DNA from: JAGVSR01 sp963708775
Lineage (GTDB): Bacteria > Pseudomonadota > Alphaproteobacteria > Rhizobiales > Hyphomicrobiaceae
Length of the DNA: 64,000 bases
Direction of reading: 5' to 3'
NCBI GenBank assembly: GCA_963708775.1
Contig: CAVPTI010000002.1
Span: forward strand, 310,001-374,000
Positions 8,735 to 17,964 of the stretch are shown piece by piece. Position numbers and translations under genes: made by a program. The first letter of the stretch is position 1; the number at the start of each line of letters is the position of its first letter. The notes below the pieces were generated by a model. That model saw only the letters and a list, made by a program, of their open reading frames with translations, was not told the DNA's origin and ran no database searches.

Positions 8735-9547
8735 TCAAGGCGCCGGCCGCTGGTTCATGATCTCGCGCTGGAGATCGGACGGCGTGAGCCTTTCCTCCAA
8801 CGTCGAGAGCCCGGGGAATGTTTCGATCATCCATTGGCCGAAGGCGTTAATGGAAAACCAGTCAAAGATGTTCAGGAACGCAATGCCGGTCAACACGAGC
8901 AGCGCGCCCATGATTTTTTCCATCAGTCCGAGGTGCCGCTTGAAGCGGTTCATGAACGACAGGAACGGACGGATGGCGACGGCTGCGAGTACGAATGGCA
9001 CGCCGAGACCCAGCGAATAGACCGCGAGCAGTCGAACGCCCGCGCCGAGGCTGTCGGCGTTGGCAGCGAGCGCCAGCACTGTTGCAAGGATCGGCCCGAT
9101 GCAAGGCGTCCAGCCGAACGCGAAGGCGAGGCCCAGCACGTAGGCACCCGCGAAACTTGCGCCATCCACGTCGGCGTGAACGCGCTTTTCCGAATAGAGC
9201 AGCGGGATGCGCAACAGCCCGAGGAAGTGCAAGCCGAACAGGATGATGATCACGCCCGCCACATACCCGAGCTGCGCCCGGTACTCCTGCACGAACTGGC
9301 CCAGCGCGGAAGCTGTTGCGCCCAACGCGATGAAGACGGTGGTGAAGCCCAGGACAAAAAAGACCGACGCGATGACCACGCGGCGCCAGACACGGGTTTC
9401 GAGCCCCTTCTCTGCCGTCAAGCCGTCGATGGTCGTACCGCCGATGTAGCCGAGGTAAGGCGGCACGAGCGGCAGCACGCATGGTGAGAGAAAGCTCACA
9501 AGGCCCGCGAGCGCGACTCCGGGATAAAGATGGGCTTCGGCAAACAT
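8735..9547 (-). CDS. ccdA: CcdA-like cytochrome c biogenesis / thiol-disulfide membrane protein
   Basis: A 270-residue inner-membrane protein with about six transmembrane helices that relays reducing power from cytoplasmic thioredoxin to periplasmic thiol proteins (cytochrome c maturation). The two redox cysteines sit in the hallmark motifs SFLSPCVLPLVPPYLGY in helix 1 and GWTPCIGPILA in helix 4. The neighbours (gph-pgk upstream, thiD downstream) do not show its partner. A second, shorter CcdA-like protein is encoded at 56337-57053. Confidence 0.88.
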   Translation of the reverse strand: MFAEAHLYPGVALAGLVSFLSPCVLPLVPPYLGYIGGTTIDGLTAEKGLETRVWRRVVIASVFFVLGFTTVFIALGATASALGQFVQEYRAQLGYVAGVIIILFGLHFLGLLRIPLLYSEKRVHADVDGASFAGAYVLGLAFAFGWTPCIGPILATVLALAANADSLGAGVRLLAVYSLGLGVPFVLAAVAIRPFLSFMNRFKRHLGLMEKIMGALLVLTGIAFLNIFDWFSINAFGQWMIETFPGLSTLEERLTPSDLQREIMNQRPAP

Positions 9548-9593
9548 GGAGCGTCGAGACTTTCCCGTTTGGGTTCAGCAGTCAGCTAGTGCG

Positions 9594-10301
9594 TCAGGCT
9601 GGACGGCGCAACTTCGACGTTCGATCGCCCACCCGGTCATCACCCATCAGGCGGGCGATTTCGAGACCTGCTTCGAAAAGCCCCGGAACCACCGCATCGG
9701 CGCCCAAGCTGTCGAGCGGGCGCTGCTCATAACCGTGAGCGACGACGATAGAGGGGCAACCCGTGGCCGTGGCGGCGTCGATATCGGTATGGCTGTCGCC
9801 GACCATGAGCGTTTCAGCGGGTGTGACGCCAAGCTGCTCGCAGACGGTACGCAGGCAAGCCGCGTCCGGTTTGAGGGGTTTGCCAGGCTCGCCGCCCCAG
9901 ACAACGGCAAAGTAGGACGCGAGATCCAACCGGTCGAGGATCAGATGCGTCAGCGGTTGGGGTTTGTTGGTGCAGATGGCGAGAGGCACGCCAGCGTCCC
10001 GGAGGGTGTCGAGCAGTTCGCGCGCGCCGGTATAAAGGCGGGTCAGCGAAACGGGATCAGCTTCGTAGAAGGCGAGGAAGTTCGTCAGGACGCGGTCCAC
10101 TTCCGCGCTTGGAGTTGCAGAACCCAGCGCTTTGGCAACGAGTTCGCGTGCGCCGCCGCCGACGAGCTTGGCGACGCCCTCGTCCGAAAGGGTTGCGCGG
10201 CCTTGGTTCGCCAGACACCGGTTCAAAGCCGCGGCGATGTCGGGGACGCTATCGATGAGCGTCCCGTCGAGATCGAAGATCACGGCGCGGATGAGGGTCA
10301 C
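9594..10301 (-). CDS. gph: Phosphoglycolate phosphatase, HAD family
   Basis: A 235-residue HAD hydrolase. Motif I is DLDGTLIDS, motif II lies around AICTNKP, the motif III Lys is in GKPLKPD, and motif IV is MVGDSHTDIDAA. These match Gph, which removes 2-phosphoglycolate. The GTG at 10301 overlaps the pgk stop as GTGA, indicating translational coupling with pgk. Substrate specificity within the HAD family cannot be proven by sequence. Confidence 0.88.
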   Translation of the reverse strand: MTLIRAVIFDLDGTLIDSVPDIAAALNRCLANQGRATLSDEGVAKLVGGGARELVAKALGSATPSAEVDRVLTNFLAFYEADPVSLTRLYTGARELLDTLRDAGVPLAICTNKPQPLTHLILDRLDLASYFAVVWGGEPGKPLKPDAACLRTVCEQLGVTPAETLMVGDSHTDIDAATATGCPSIVVAHGYEQRPLDSLGADAVVPGLFEAGLEIARLMGDDRVGDRTSKLRRPA

Positions 10302-11497
10302 CTCGCGAGCGCCGCCACGCCCGGCAGTTCGTTGCCTTCGAGCCATTCGAGGAAGGCACCGCCGGCCGTCGAGACGTAGGAGAAATCGCCCGTAACGCCG
10401 GCAGCGTTGAGGGCGGCCACCGTATCTCCACCACCCGCGATTGAGAGCAGTGTCCCTGCCCGCGTGAGCATGGCGGCTTCGCGCGCCAACGTGAACGTGC
10501 CTTCGCCGAACGGCGCGATCTCGAACGCACCCATGGGACCGTTCCAGAGCAGTGTGCGGCATTGGCGCAGATGTTCTGTCATCTTGGCGATGGATGCGGG
10601 GCCAATGTCGAGGATCATCGCGTCGATCGGCACCTTGTGGATGTCGACCGTTTCGGTCGCCGCACCCGCCTTGAACTCGCGCGCGATGACGGCATCTGTC
10701 GGCAGGATGATCTGGCACCCGTGCGATTTGGCTTCGGCCATGATCTCGCGTGCGGTGGAGTGGAACTCGGGTTCGGCGAGCGACTGCGCGACCTGGACGC
10801 CCAGCGATTGCAGGAACGTGTTGGCCATTCCGCCACCGATGATCAGCTTGTCGACCTTGGCGACGAGGTTGGTCAGGATCGGAATCTTGGTCGAAACCTT
10901 CGCGCCACCGACGACGGCCGCGGTGGGCCGCTTGGGCACTTCGAGCGCCGATTTCAGCGCGTTGATCTCTTCCATCATCAGCGGACCGGCATAGGACGGC
11001 AGAAGATGTGTGAGGCCTTCGGTGGAGGCATGCGCGCGGTGAGCGGCGGAGAAGGCATCGTTGACGAAGATGTCGCCGAGTTCAGCCAACTGCTGTGTGA
11101 ACTCGGGATCGTTCTTTTCCTCACCCTTATGGAAGCGGGTGTTCTCCAGTACGCAAATGTCGCCCGGCTTCATCGCATCCACGATCGTGTGGGCGTGCTG
11201 GCCGATGCAGTCGCCGGCGAGAGAAACGTGGCGTTGCAGAAGTCCGCCCAGAGCGGCAGCGACGGGGGCGAGCGAGTTCTCCTTGTCGGGGCCTGCTTTC
11301 GGACGTCCGAAATGCGAGAGCACGATCACCTTGGCGCCGCGTGCCGCCAGCGCCTTGAGACCGGGCACCACGCGTTCCAGGCGCGTTGCATCCGTCACCG
11401 CGCCGTCCTTCGTCGGCACGTTCAGGTCGGCGCGGTAGAGGACGCGCTTGCCGGCGACGTCGATGCCGTCGGTCGTTTTCAGATTGTCGAGGTTCAT
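10298..11497 (-). CDS. pgk: Phosphoglycerate kinase
   Basis: A 399-residue glycolytic kinase interconverting 1,3-bisphosphoglycerate and 3-phosphoglycerate. Visible family segments are RADLNVPTKDG, LSHFGRPKAG, the VGGAKVSTKI and IIGGGMANTFLQ hinge region, LWNGPMGAFE, and the nucleotide loop SIAGGGDTVAAL. Length is standard. It lies downstream of tkt, separated by a repeat-bearing gap, and runs into gph through a 4-base overlap. This is a central-carbon cluster although gap is absent from the window. Confidence 0.97.
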   Translation of the reverse strand: MNLDNLKTTDGIDVAGKRVLYRADLNVPTKDGAVTDATRLERVVPGLKALAARGAKVIVLSHFGRPKAGPDKENSLAPVAAALGGLLQRHVSLAGDCIGQHAHTIVDAMKPGDICVLENTRFHKGEEKNDPEFTQQLAELGDIFVNDAFSAAHRAHASTEGLTHLLPSYAGPLMMEEINALKSALEVPKRPTAAVVGGAKVSTKIPILTNLVAKVDKLIIGGGMANTFLQSLGVQVAQSLAEPEFHSTAREIMAEAKSHGCQIILPTDAVIAREFKAGAATETVDIHKVPIDAMILDIGPASIAKMTEHLRQCRTLLWNGPMGAFEIAPFGEGTFTLAREAAMLTRAGTLLSIAGGGDTVAALNAAGVTGDFSYVSTAGGAFLEWLEGNELPGVAALAR

Positions 11498-11513
11498 CGC
11501 TCGCTCTGCTTTT

Positions 11514-11621
11514 GTGTTTGCCGCTTCCGACTCTCCTGTGGAGAGCCGGCCGGAAGCGGCACGGGTGTTGTGTTTGCCGCTTCCGACTTTCCTGCGGAGA
11601 GCCGGCCGGAAGCGGCACGGG
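11514..11621. repeat. Tandem pair of nested-hairpin repeats, locus A
   Basis: Two copies of a roughly 50-bp unit, the palindromes at 11520-11560 and 11576-11616 (period 56 bp). Outer arms are GCCGCTTCC and GGAAGCGGC. Inner arms are CTCTCC/GGAGAG in copy 1 and CTTTCC/GGAGAG in copy 2 (one T-G wobble). The outer 3' arm is preceded by the invariant CCGGCC. The same architecture with different arm sequences is found at 25530, 37339 and 38654. The pair lies directly after the tkt stop codon. Confidence 0.85.
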
Positions 11622-11627
11622 TTTGTC

Positions 11628-13604
11628 TCAGGTCTTAAGGCTGGCCTTGGCGGCGTCGGCGACCTTGGCGGCCGTGATGCCGAAATGCTCGTAGAGTTTC
11701 TTGGCGGGTGCGGAAGCGCCGAAGCCGGTCATGCCGATGAAGCGATCACCCGGCCGCAGCCACTCGTGCCAGCCCTGGGCGATGGCGGCTTCGACGGCGA
11801 CGCGGGGGCCGTGGCCCAGCACGCTGTCCTGATACGCACCCGGCTGCTCGCGGAAGAGTTCGAACGACGGCATGGACACGACCGCCGCGTGAATGCCGTC
11901 CTTCGCCAACAGCGCGGCGGCTTCGACGGCGATGGCTACTTCCGAGCCGGTGGCGAGGATCGTCACGTCGCGCTGATCCCCGCCGCTGACGACATAGGCG
12001 CCCTTGGCGGAGAGGTTTTCTTCGACTGGACCGGAGCGCAGTTTCGTCGGCACCGCGTCGCGCGTCAGCGCCATCACGGTCGGGCGATTGTTCGACGCGA
12101 GTGCGATGTGCCAGGCTTCCGCCGTTTCGATGGCGTCGGCCGGACGCAGCACCTGCAAGCCGGGGATCGCGCGAAGCGCAGCCAAGTGCTCGACCGGCTG
12201 ATGCGTGGGGCCATCTTCGCCGACGCCGATGCTGTCGTGCGTCATGACGTAAATCGAGCGGATGCCCATCAGCGCGGACAGGCGGATCGAAGGGCGGCAG
12301 TAGTCAGTGAAGACGAGAAACGTCGCGCCGAACGGGATCAGTCCGCCATGCAGCGCGATGCCGTTCATGGCGGCGGCCATGCCGTGTTCGCGAACGCCGA
12401 AATGGATGTAGTTGCCGTCGTACTTGCCGGGCGAGACGGGCTTGTAGTGCGACGTCTTTGTCCCGTTGGACGGCGTCAGGTCGGCCGAGCCGCCGACGAG
12501 TTCTGGAACAGCCGGGATCAGATGCTCGAGCGTCATCTGCGACCAGACGCGCGAGGCCCGCTTGGCTGTGTCGGCCTCGAACTGCTTTTTGGCGGCTTCG
12601 ATGGCGGCGACAAGGGCGGCATCATCGACGTGGAGGTCGTGGTCGCCTTTGAATGTCGCAGCCTTGGCGCGCCACTTGGCACCGAGCTTGTGGCCCTTCG
12701 CACCGATCGCGCGCCAGGCGTCGAGGATCTCAGCGGGAATTTCGAACGGCGGTGCGGTCCATCCCAGTGCCGCGCGGGTGCGGTCGATTTCTTCCGCGCC
12801 GAGCGGGCTGCCGTGGGTGTCCTTCGTGCCCTGCTTGGTTGGTGCGCCATAGCCGATGATGGTGCGGGCGGCGATCAGCCAGGGCTTCGACGGGTCGGCC
12901 TTGGCCTTCTTGATGGCGGCTGAGATCTGCGCGGGATCGTGGCCATCAATGGCGATCGTGTTCCAGTTCGAGGCCTCGAAGCGCTTCAACTGGTCATCCG
13001 AGACCGAGAGGTTCGTCGCGCCGTCGATCGAGATCGAATTGTCGTCCCAGAAAACGATGAGCTTGCCGAGCTTCAAGTGTCCGGCGAGCGAGATCGCCTC
13101 GTGGCTGATGCCTTCCATGAGGCAGCCGTCGCCGGCAATCACATACGTGTAGTGGTCAACAACATCGGACCCGTGGCGGGCGGCCAGCATGCGTTCGGCG
13201 AGCGCCATGCCGACGCCGTTGGCGATGCCCTGTCCGAGTGGTCCGGTCGTGGTTTCGATGCCCGCGGCGTGGCCATGTTCGGGATGACCGGCGGTCTTGG
13301 AGCCGAGCTGGCGGAAGTTCTTCAACTCCTCGATCGTCATGCCGGGATATCCGGTGAGATACAGGAGCGAATAGAGCAGCATCGAGCCGTGGCCGGCCGA
13401 CAGTATGAAGCGATCTCGGTCGGGCCACTGTGGATCGGTCGGATCGAAGCGCAGATGTTCGGAGAAGAGGACGGTTGCCACATCGGCCATGCCCATGGGC
13501 ATGCCTGGGTGGCCCGAATTCGCTTTCTGCACCGCGTCCATCGACAACACGCGGATGGCGTTCGCCATGTCGCGGGTGCTGACCGCCGTCTTCATATCCG
13601 CCAT
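11628..13604 (-). CDS. tkt: Transketolase
   Basis: A 658-residue thiamine-diphosphate enzyme of the pentose-phosphate or Calvin-type pathways. Markers: GHPGMPMGMA near the N-terminus, the TPP-binding GDGCLMEGISHE...FWDDN motif, HGSPLGAEE, the pyrimidine-domain FGVREHGMAAAMNG, and THDSIGVGEDGPTHQPVEHLA. The frame is open from 13640, but MADMKTAVSTRDMANAIR starting at 13604 aligns better with family N-termini. It is the first gene of a tkt, pgk, gph run. Confidence 0.96.
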   Translation of the reverse strand: MADMKTAVSTRDMANAIRVLSMDAVQKANSGHPGMPMGMADVATVLFSEHLRFDPTDPQWPDRDRFILSAGHGSMLLYSLLYLTGYPGMTIEELKNFRQLGSKTAGHPEHGHAAGIETTTGPLGQGIANGVGMALAERMLAARHGSDVVDHYTYVIAGDGCLMEGISHEAISLAGHLKLGKLIVFWDDNSISIDGATNLSVSDDQLKRFEASNWNTIAIDGHDPAQISAAIKKAKADPSKPWLIAARTIIGYGAPTKQGTKDTHGSPLGAEEIDRTRAALGWTAPPFEIPAEILDAWRAIGAKGHKLGAKWRAKAATFKGDHDLHVDDAALVAAIEAAKKQFEADTAKRASRVWSQMTLEHLIPAVPELVGGSADLTPSNGTKTSHYKPVSPGKYDGNYIHFGVREHGMAAAMNGIALHGGLIPFGATFLVFTDYCRPSIRLSALMGIRSIYVMTHDSIGVGEDGPTHQPVEHLAALRAIPGLQVLRPADAIETAEAWHIALASNNRPTVMALTRDAVPTKLRSGPVEENLSAKGAYVVSGGDQRDVTILATGSEVAIAVEAAALLAKDGIHAAVVSMPSFELFREQPGAYQDSVLGHGPRVAVEAAIAQGWHEWLRPGDRFIGMTGFGASAPAKKLYEHFGITAAKVADAAKASLKT

Positions 13605-13712
13605 TCGCCCTAAGCCCCTTAGTCCTCGTCCGGAGGACATCTTTCCCGCCGGCGGGGGCAGGTTTAGCGGCGGCAGGCGGGCGCGTCTACCGCACTGACC
13701 CCAGCATTAGGT

Positions 13713-13746
13713 GCAAAAGGGCGCCCTGGTTCCCCAGGGCGCCCCC
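13713..13746 (-). terminator. Rho-independent terminator of the fasciclin gene
   Basis: GGGCGCCCTGG and CCAGGGCGCCC form an 11-bp stem with a short loop, followed on the minus strand by TTTT. It lies about 115 bp after the fasciclin stop and just upstream of tkt. Confidence 0.8.
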
Positions 13747-13861
13747 ATCTTGCTGAAGATTTGGCTTCTCTTCGTAAGATTGTGAGGCCGATCCCTGCCG
13801 GATCAACCCCACGATCACAGTATAACGGGTGCTGGCCCCTCGTGGACCACCCCCCGCGTCA

Positions 13862-14332
13862 TTATGGTATGAGCACGCGATTGATGACGTGAATGACGCC
13901 GTTCGAAGCGTTCACGTCGGCTGTGACCACGCGGGCGCCGTTGACCGTCACGCCGCCGTGCTTCTTCACCGTAACCGACTTGCCGTTCAGCGTTTTGACA
14001 TGCGAGCGGCCGGGCTTGATATCGGCAGCTTCGATTTCACCGGCCACCACATGATACTTCAGAATGGCGGCGAGCTTGTGCTTGTTCTCAGGCTTCAAGA
14101 GTGATGCGACGGTGCCCTTCGGCAGCTTGGCGAAGGCGGCATCCGTCGGTGCGAACACCGTCAGGGGGCCCTTGCTCTTCAATGCCGGCACGAGACCAGC
14201 AGCCTTGGCGGCCGTCAGCAGCGTGTTGAACTGACCGGCGCTCTTGGCCGTCTCGACGATGTTGGCTGCGTTGGCGGATGCTGCCGACAGGGCGAGCATG
14301 GCAGCGGCGGCAAGTGATTTCACGAACTTCAT
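13862..14332 (-). CDS. Fasciclin (FAS1) domain secreted protein
   Basis: A 156-residue exported protein with a signal peptide (residues 1 to about 22, cut after ANA) and one FAS1 domain. Typical segments are FNTLLTAAKAAGL, the H1 motif GPLTVFAPTDAAFAKLP, LKYHVVAGE, and the C-terminal H2-like NGVIHVINRVLIP. FAS1 proteins mediate adhesion or matrix association outside the cytoplasm; the ligand is unknown. The start is set by the signal peptide; a GAGG lies upstream. Closed by a strong terminator. Confidence 0.92.
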   Translation of the reverse strand: MKFVKSLAAAAMLALSAASANAANIVETAKSAGQFNTLLTAAKAAGLVPALKSKGPLTVFAPTDAAFAKLPKGTVASLLKPENKHKLAAILKYHVVAGEIEAADIKPGRSHVKTLNGKSVTVKKHGGVTVNGARVVTADVNASNGVIHVINRVLIP

Positions 14333-14523
14333 AAGGTGGACCTCAGGTTGGCTGGCCCACACTCCGCAGGCGGGTGTGGGGTGTGATTGAACACAACAAG
14401 GTCTCCAACGTGGTGCGCGCACGGAACGGATCGGAGATGAAAAAGAATTAAAGCTTTGATGATGCAGACGTTTCGCCACGATTTTGACATGAGGAGTAGG
14501 GCTGGGCGCTCCACGCGAAACGT

Positions 14524-14562
14524 TATTCCGGCCGGCTTCACTGCGCTCGCGCGCCGGGATGA
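14524..14562. repeat. Imperfect intergenic palindrome
   Basis: ATTCCGGC on one side and GCCGGGAT on the other enclose a GC-rich loop, in the 254-bp gap between the fasciclin gene and the kef gene. It resembles the dispersed palindromes common in alphaproteobacterial gaps. Only one copy was found in the window. Confidence 0.35.
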
Positions 14563-14586
14563 CGGTTATTGGAGGGAGTGTCGCGA

Positions 14587-16420
14587 TTACTCCGCGGCGC
14601 GGGCGCGTTCGCCTGCTGCCGCTTTCAGCTTCGCAGCCGCTTCCGTCTCTCGCATATCCTCTTCGAAAAGGTTTTCTAGCGTTGCCGCATCGGAGCGGGC
14701 TTTGGCCTGCATCTTCTCCATGTCGGTATAGTGCTTGTAGTCCTCCGCGAGGCGGCGTTCGTCGTGGGCGCGGAATGTCGAGACGGTGCGTTCGGCTTCG
14801 CGTTCGGTGAATCCGAGGCCCTTCAAGAGCTGCTTCGTCGTTTCGAGTGCGGAAAGGAACGTCTCGCGCTGGATGAGCGTGACGCCGAGGTCGAGATAGC
14901 GGTGCGCATGATTGCGGTTTCGCGCGCGGGCGTAGATCGGCACCTTGGGCCAGCGCGACGTCACGAACTCCGCCGTTCTGAGCGAAGCCTCTACATCGTC
15001 GATGGCGAGGACGAAGGCGCGGGCATCGCCGATCTTGGCTGCTTCGAGAATATCAGGGCGGCTGACGTCACCGAAAAATGCTTCAGAGCCGAAGCGTTTG
15101 ACGAGTTCCACCTGCTCGGCGCTGATATCGAGTGCGGTGAATGGGATTTTACGCGCGCGCAGAACACGCGCGACGATCTGGCCATAGCGGCCAAAGCCGG
15201 CAATGACGACGTGGCCGGTATTCTCGGGCAACGCATCGTAGGCTTGCGCGGGAGTGGCTTTGCCTGCGAGCCGACCGTCGAGCAGTAGAAGCAGGGGTGT
15301 TGCCGCCATCGAGACGGTGACAACGAGGACGAGCAGCGATTGCGGTGTCCCGCGTCAGCACGCCTGCGCTGAATCCGGCTGCGAACAAGACGAACGCGAA
15401 TTCGCCGCCCTGGCTCAGCGACAGCCCAAGCCGTCGCGCGCCGCGACCGTTCAATCCCTGCCACCGGCCGAGGCCGTAGAGCACGATCGATTTCACTGCG
15501 ACCAGTATCGCTGCGAACAGCAGAACTTCTTTCCATTTAGCGACGAGCAGATCGAGGTCGAGCGACATGCCGATGGCGGTGAAAAAGAGGCCGAGCAGCA
15601 GGCCTTCGAACGGCTGGATGTCGGCTTCGAGCTGGTGTCGGTATGAACTCTCAGCCAGCAGCGCGCCGGCAATAAAGGCGCCGAGAGAAGCCGACACGCC
15701 GGCCCACTGCATGATTGCGGCGGCGGTGACCACGGTCAGCAGTGCCGCCGCAGTCATGGCTTCGCGCACGCGCGTCATCGCGACCAAGCGAACGAAGACA
15801 TCCAAGGTCAGCCATCCAATGCCGGCCACAGCGATGATGACGCCGATCGTCTTGACGGCTGCTAAATAATCGACCGGCGGCGCGTCGGCGACGAAGGCGA
15901 CAGCGAATAGTGGCGCCAGGGCGATCAGCGGAATGGCCGCCAGATCTTGGAAAAGAAGCACCGCGAAACCGAGCCGGCCATGCTTTGTCGTCAGTTCGCC
16001 GTTCTCTTCCATCACCTGCAGCGCGAAGGCGGTGGACGACAGTGCGAGAGCCAGGCCCATGAATAAGGCGCTCTTCCAGGGCAACGCCAAGGCCATCGCG
16101 ATGGCTGCCAGCAGCACCGCGGTGATCGCTACCTGCGCGCCACCCAGGCCGAAGATCGCGCCGCGCATCGCCCACAGGCGGCGCGGCCGCAATTCGAGGC
16201 CGATCAGAAAGAGGAGCAGGACGACGCCGAATTCTGCGAGATGCAAAATTTCTTTGGCCTGACCGGTCGAGAAGAGCCCGCCCAGCCCGAAGGGCCCGAC
16301 CACGGCACCGGCCGCCAAATAGCCCAGAACCGTGCCAATTCCGAGGGTTCGCGCGATGGGGGCTGCAATGGCGACGGCTGCAAGCAACACCGCAATAGAG
16401 CTCAGTTGTACGTCCTGCAT
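14587..16420 (-). CDS. Kef-type K+/H+ antiporter with RCK (TrkA-N) domain, frameshifted
   Basis: CPA2 family potassium/proton antiporter of about 610 residues once one frameshift is repaired. The first part (16420 to about 15340) carries some 12 membrane helices of the Na+/H+ exchanger domain, including LSSTAFALQVMEENGELTT and LSQGGEFAFVLFAAGF. The second part (about 15340 to 14587, one frame over) gives the last helix and the regulatory NAD-binding domain VIAGFGRYGQIVARVL. The join near 15340 is consistent with one inserted base in GACACCGCAATCGCTGCTC. It resembles KefB/KefC, which acidify the cytoplasm under electrophile stress, but the glutathione site was not verified. Confidence 0.85.
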
Positions 16421-16443
16421 GCGTCTCCCTCGAAGGTCCGAGC

Positions 16444-16472
16444 TGATCCGGATCCTTGACCCGCCCGTAAGT
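16444..16472 (+). promoter_or_regulatory. RpoE/ChrR-type ECF promoter (auto-regulatory)
   Basis: TGATCC (16444-16449), exactly 18 bases, then TAAGT (16468-16472). This matches the Rhodobacter RpoE consensus TGATCC-N18-TAAGA except at the last -10 base. It sits about 25 bp ahead of the sigma-factor start, as expected for a self-activated ECF operon. Confidence 0.8.
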
Positions 16473-16497
16473 TTGGCATCGGAAGCGAGGTTAAGCT

Positions 16498-17097
16498 ATG
16501 GTTCAGGTCTTGGAGAACGCGCGTGCCACTCGGCGCCCGTACCCCGTTATGATACCGAGGACCATGTCCGACCTCCTGCAGAAAGTTGCCCAGAGCCGGG
16601 ATGTCGAGGCATTCCGCAAGCTGTTCGAACTCTACGGCCCGCGTGTCAAATCCTACATGATGCGCCAGGGAGCCGACTCGACGACGGCTGAGGACCTCGC
16701 ACAAGAAACCCTGCTGACCGTGTGGCGCAAGGCCCAACTCTATTCCGATGAGAAGGGCAGCGCGACCACGTGGATTTTCACGATCGCCCGTAATCTTCGT
16801 ATCGACCGTTTGCGCCGCGAAGTGTCCTGGCAGCCTCTGCCGGAGAACCGGGACGAGGAAGCCTCCGACGCGCCGGACCCCGAAGAAGAGGTCACGGAGA
16901 AGGAGCGCCGCGACAAAGTTCGTGCGGTGCTTGCAACTTTGCCGCCGGACCAGTCCGAAGTCGTCACCCTCTCGTATGTGGAGGGATTGTCACACAGTGA
17001 AATTGCAGAGCGGCTGGGATTGCCGCTGGGTACCGTCAAGTCGCGTATGAGGCTCGCGTACCAGAAGGTGAAAGAAGCAGTCGAGGACATTCGTTAA
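16498..17097 (+). CDS. rpoE: ECF sigma factor, RpoE (ChrR-controlled) group
   Basis: A 199-residue sigma-70 family regulator. Region 2 includes YGPRVKSYMM, the core-binding AEDLAQETLLTVWRKA and the -10-recognition TTWIFTIARNLRIDRLR. Region 4 is LPPDQSEVVTLSYVEGLSHSEIAERLGLPLGTVKSRM, a helix-turn-helix for the -35 element. Followed 4 bp later by its ChrR anti-sigma factor, it belongs to the group that responds to singlet oxygen and related oxidative stress in Rhodobacter. The ATG at 16498 has GAGG at 7-bp spacing and fits the promoter position; an internal ATG at 16564 is an alternative. Confidence 0.92.
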   Translation: MVQVLENARATRRPYPVMIPRTMSDLLQKVAQSRDVEAFRKLFELYGPRVKSYMMRQGADSTTAEDLAQETLLTVWRKAQLYSDEKGSATTWIFTIARNLRIDRLRREVSWQPLPENRDEEASDAPDPEEEVTEKERRDKVRAVLATLPPDQSEVVTLSYVEGLSHSEIAERLGLPLGTVKSRMRLAYQKVKEAVEDIR

Positions 17098-17101
17098 GAC
17101 A

Positions 17102-17735
17102 ATGAAGATCAACCACCATCTCGATGATTTCGACCCTCATGAGCTGCGCCGCCGGCAGTCAGCCGGAAGCGCTGGCCGCAGTCGTTTCCTCGCATCTGTC
17201 CGTCTGCCCTCGCTGCCGCGCAGAACTCAAGAAGCATGCACTCATCGGTGAGGCTCTCTTTGAGAGCCTGAAGCCGGAACCGGTCACTCGCGATGCACCA
17301 GTGGTCGCCATGCGCGCCGGAGAAGCGACGTTGGCCGAAATCGAAGCGCCCGAGATGCCGTCGGCTTTGAAGGCGGCGCTCGAAGGTCGCTTCGACGATG
17401 TTCCGTGGCGCCGGGCTGCTCCTGGCGTCTGGCATTACCCGCTTCCGTTGTCGGCCGATGCCAAGGGAGATCTTCGTCTTTTGAAGGTGGCGCCGGGCAC
17501 GCGTCTGCCGGAGCATGGCCATGGCGGTACGGAGCTCACGCTCATTCTCGATGGCGCCTATTCCGACGAGTTCGGCACCTACCGCAAAGGTGACGTCGCC
17601 GACATGGGCGACGACGTGGAGCATCGGCCGATCGCTGACGAGAAGCTCGGCTGCATCTGCCTCGCCGCCTCGGATGCGAAGCCACGCTTCACAGGAATGT
17701 TCGCCCGCCTGCTACAGCCGCTCGCTGGGCTGTAA
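17102..17735 (+). CDS. chrR: ChrR-type zinc anti-sigma factor with cupin domain, frameshifted
   Basis: About 210 residues after removing one extra T in GATGATTTCG near 17127. The repaired N-terminus starts MKINHHLDDSTLMSCAAG and puts zinc ligands at His6, His31, Cys35 and Cys38, the same numbering as Rhodobacter ChrR. The C-terminal cupin keeps its metal set, about His138, His140, Glu144 and His175 (LPEHGHGGTE...DVEHRP), needed for the singlet-oxygen response. The N-terminal domain holds the sigma factor inactive in the cytoplasm. Without the repair the protein would lose its first zinc ligand. Confidence 0.88.
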
Positions 17736-17769
17736 TTGCGTTGGTCTTTCGCCTCGCGTCATCAACAAA

Positions 17770-17798
17770 AGCCACCGGATAACACCGGTGGCTTTTTT
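17770..17798 (+). terminator. Rho-independent terminator of rpoE-chrR
   Basis: GCCACCGG and CCGGTGGC form an 8-bp stem followed by TTTTTT, about 35 bp after the chrR stop. Confidence 0.9.
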
Positions 17799-17964
17799 GT
17801 TCGAGCATCCGCTTCGCGATGCAGTTCACCATTCGCTAACCTTAAGGACTCTGTTAACCTCCATTACGGCATGGTGAACGGGTGCAGGCTCGGGCGCGAT
17901 GCTTCTCTTTCGTGCTGCGTTCCTGGACGTAACCTTCTCTTGTTCCGCCCAAGCAGGTCCCGCC

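Noticed and set aside
11514..11621. CRISPR array
   Set aside because: Only two units per locus, each internally palindromic, with no constant-length unique spacers and no cas genes.
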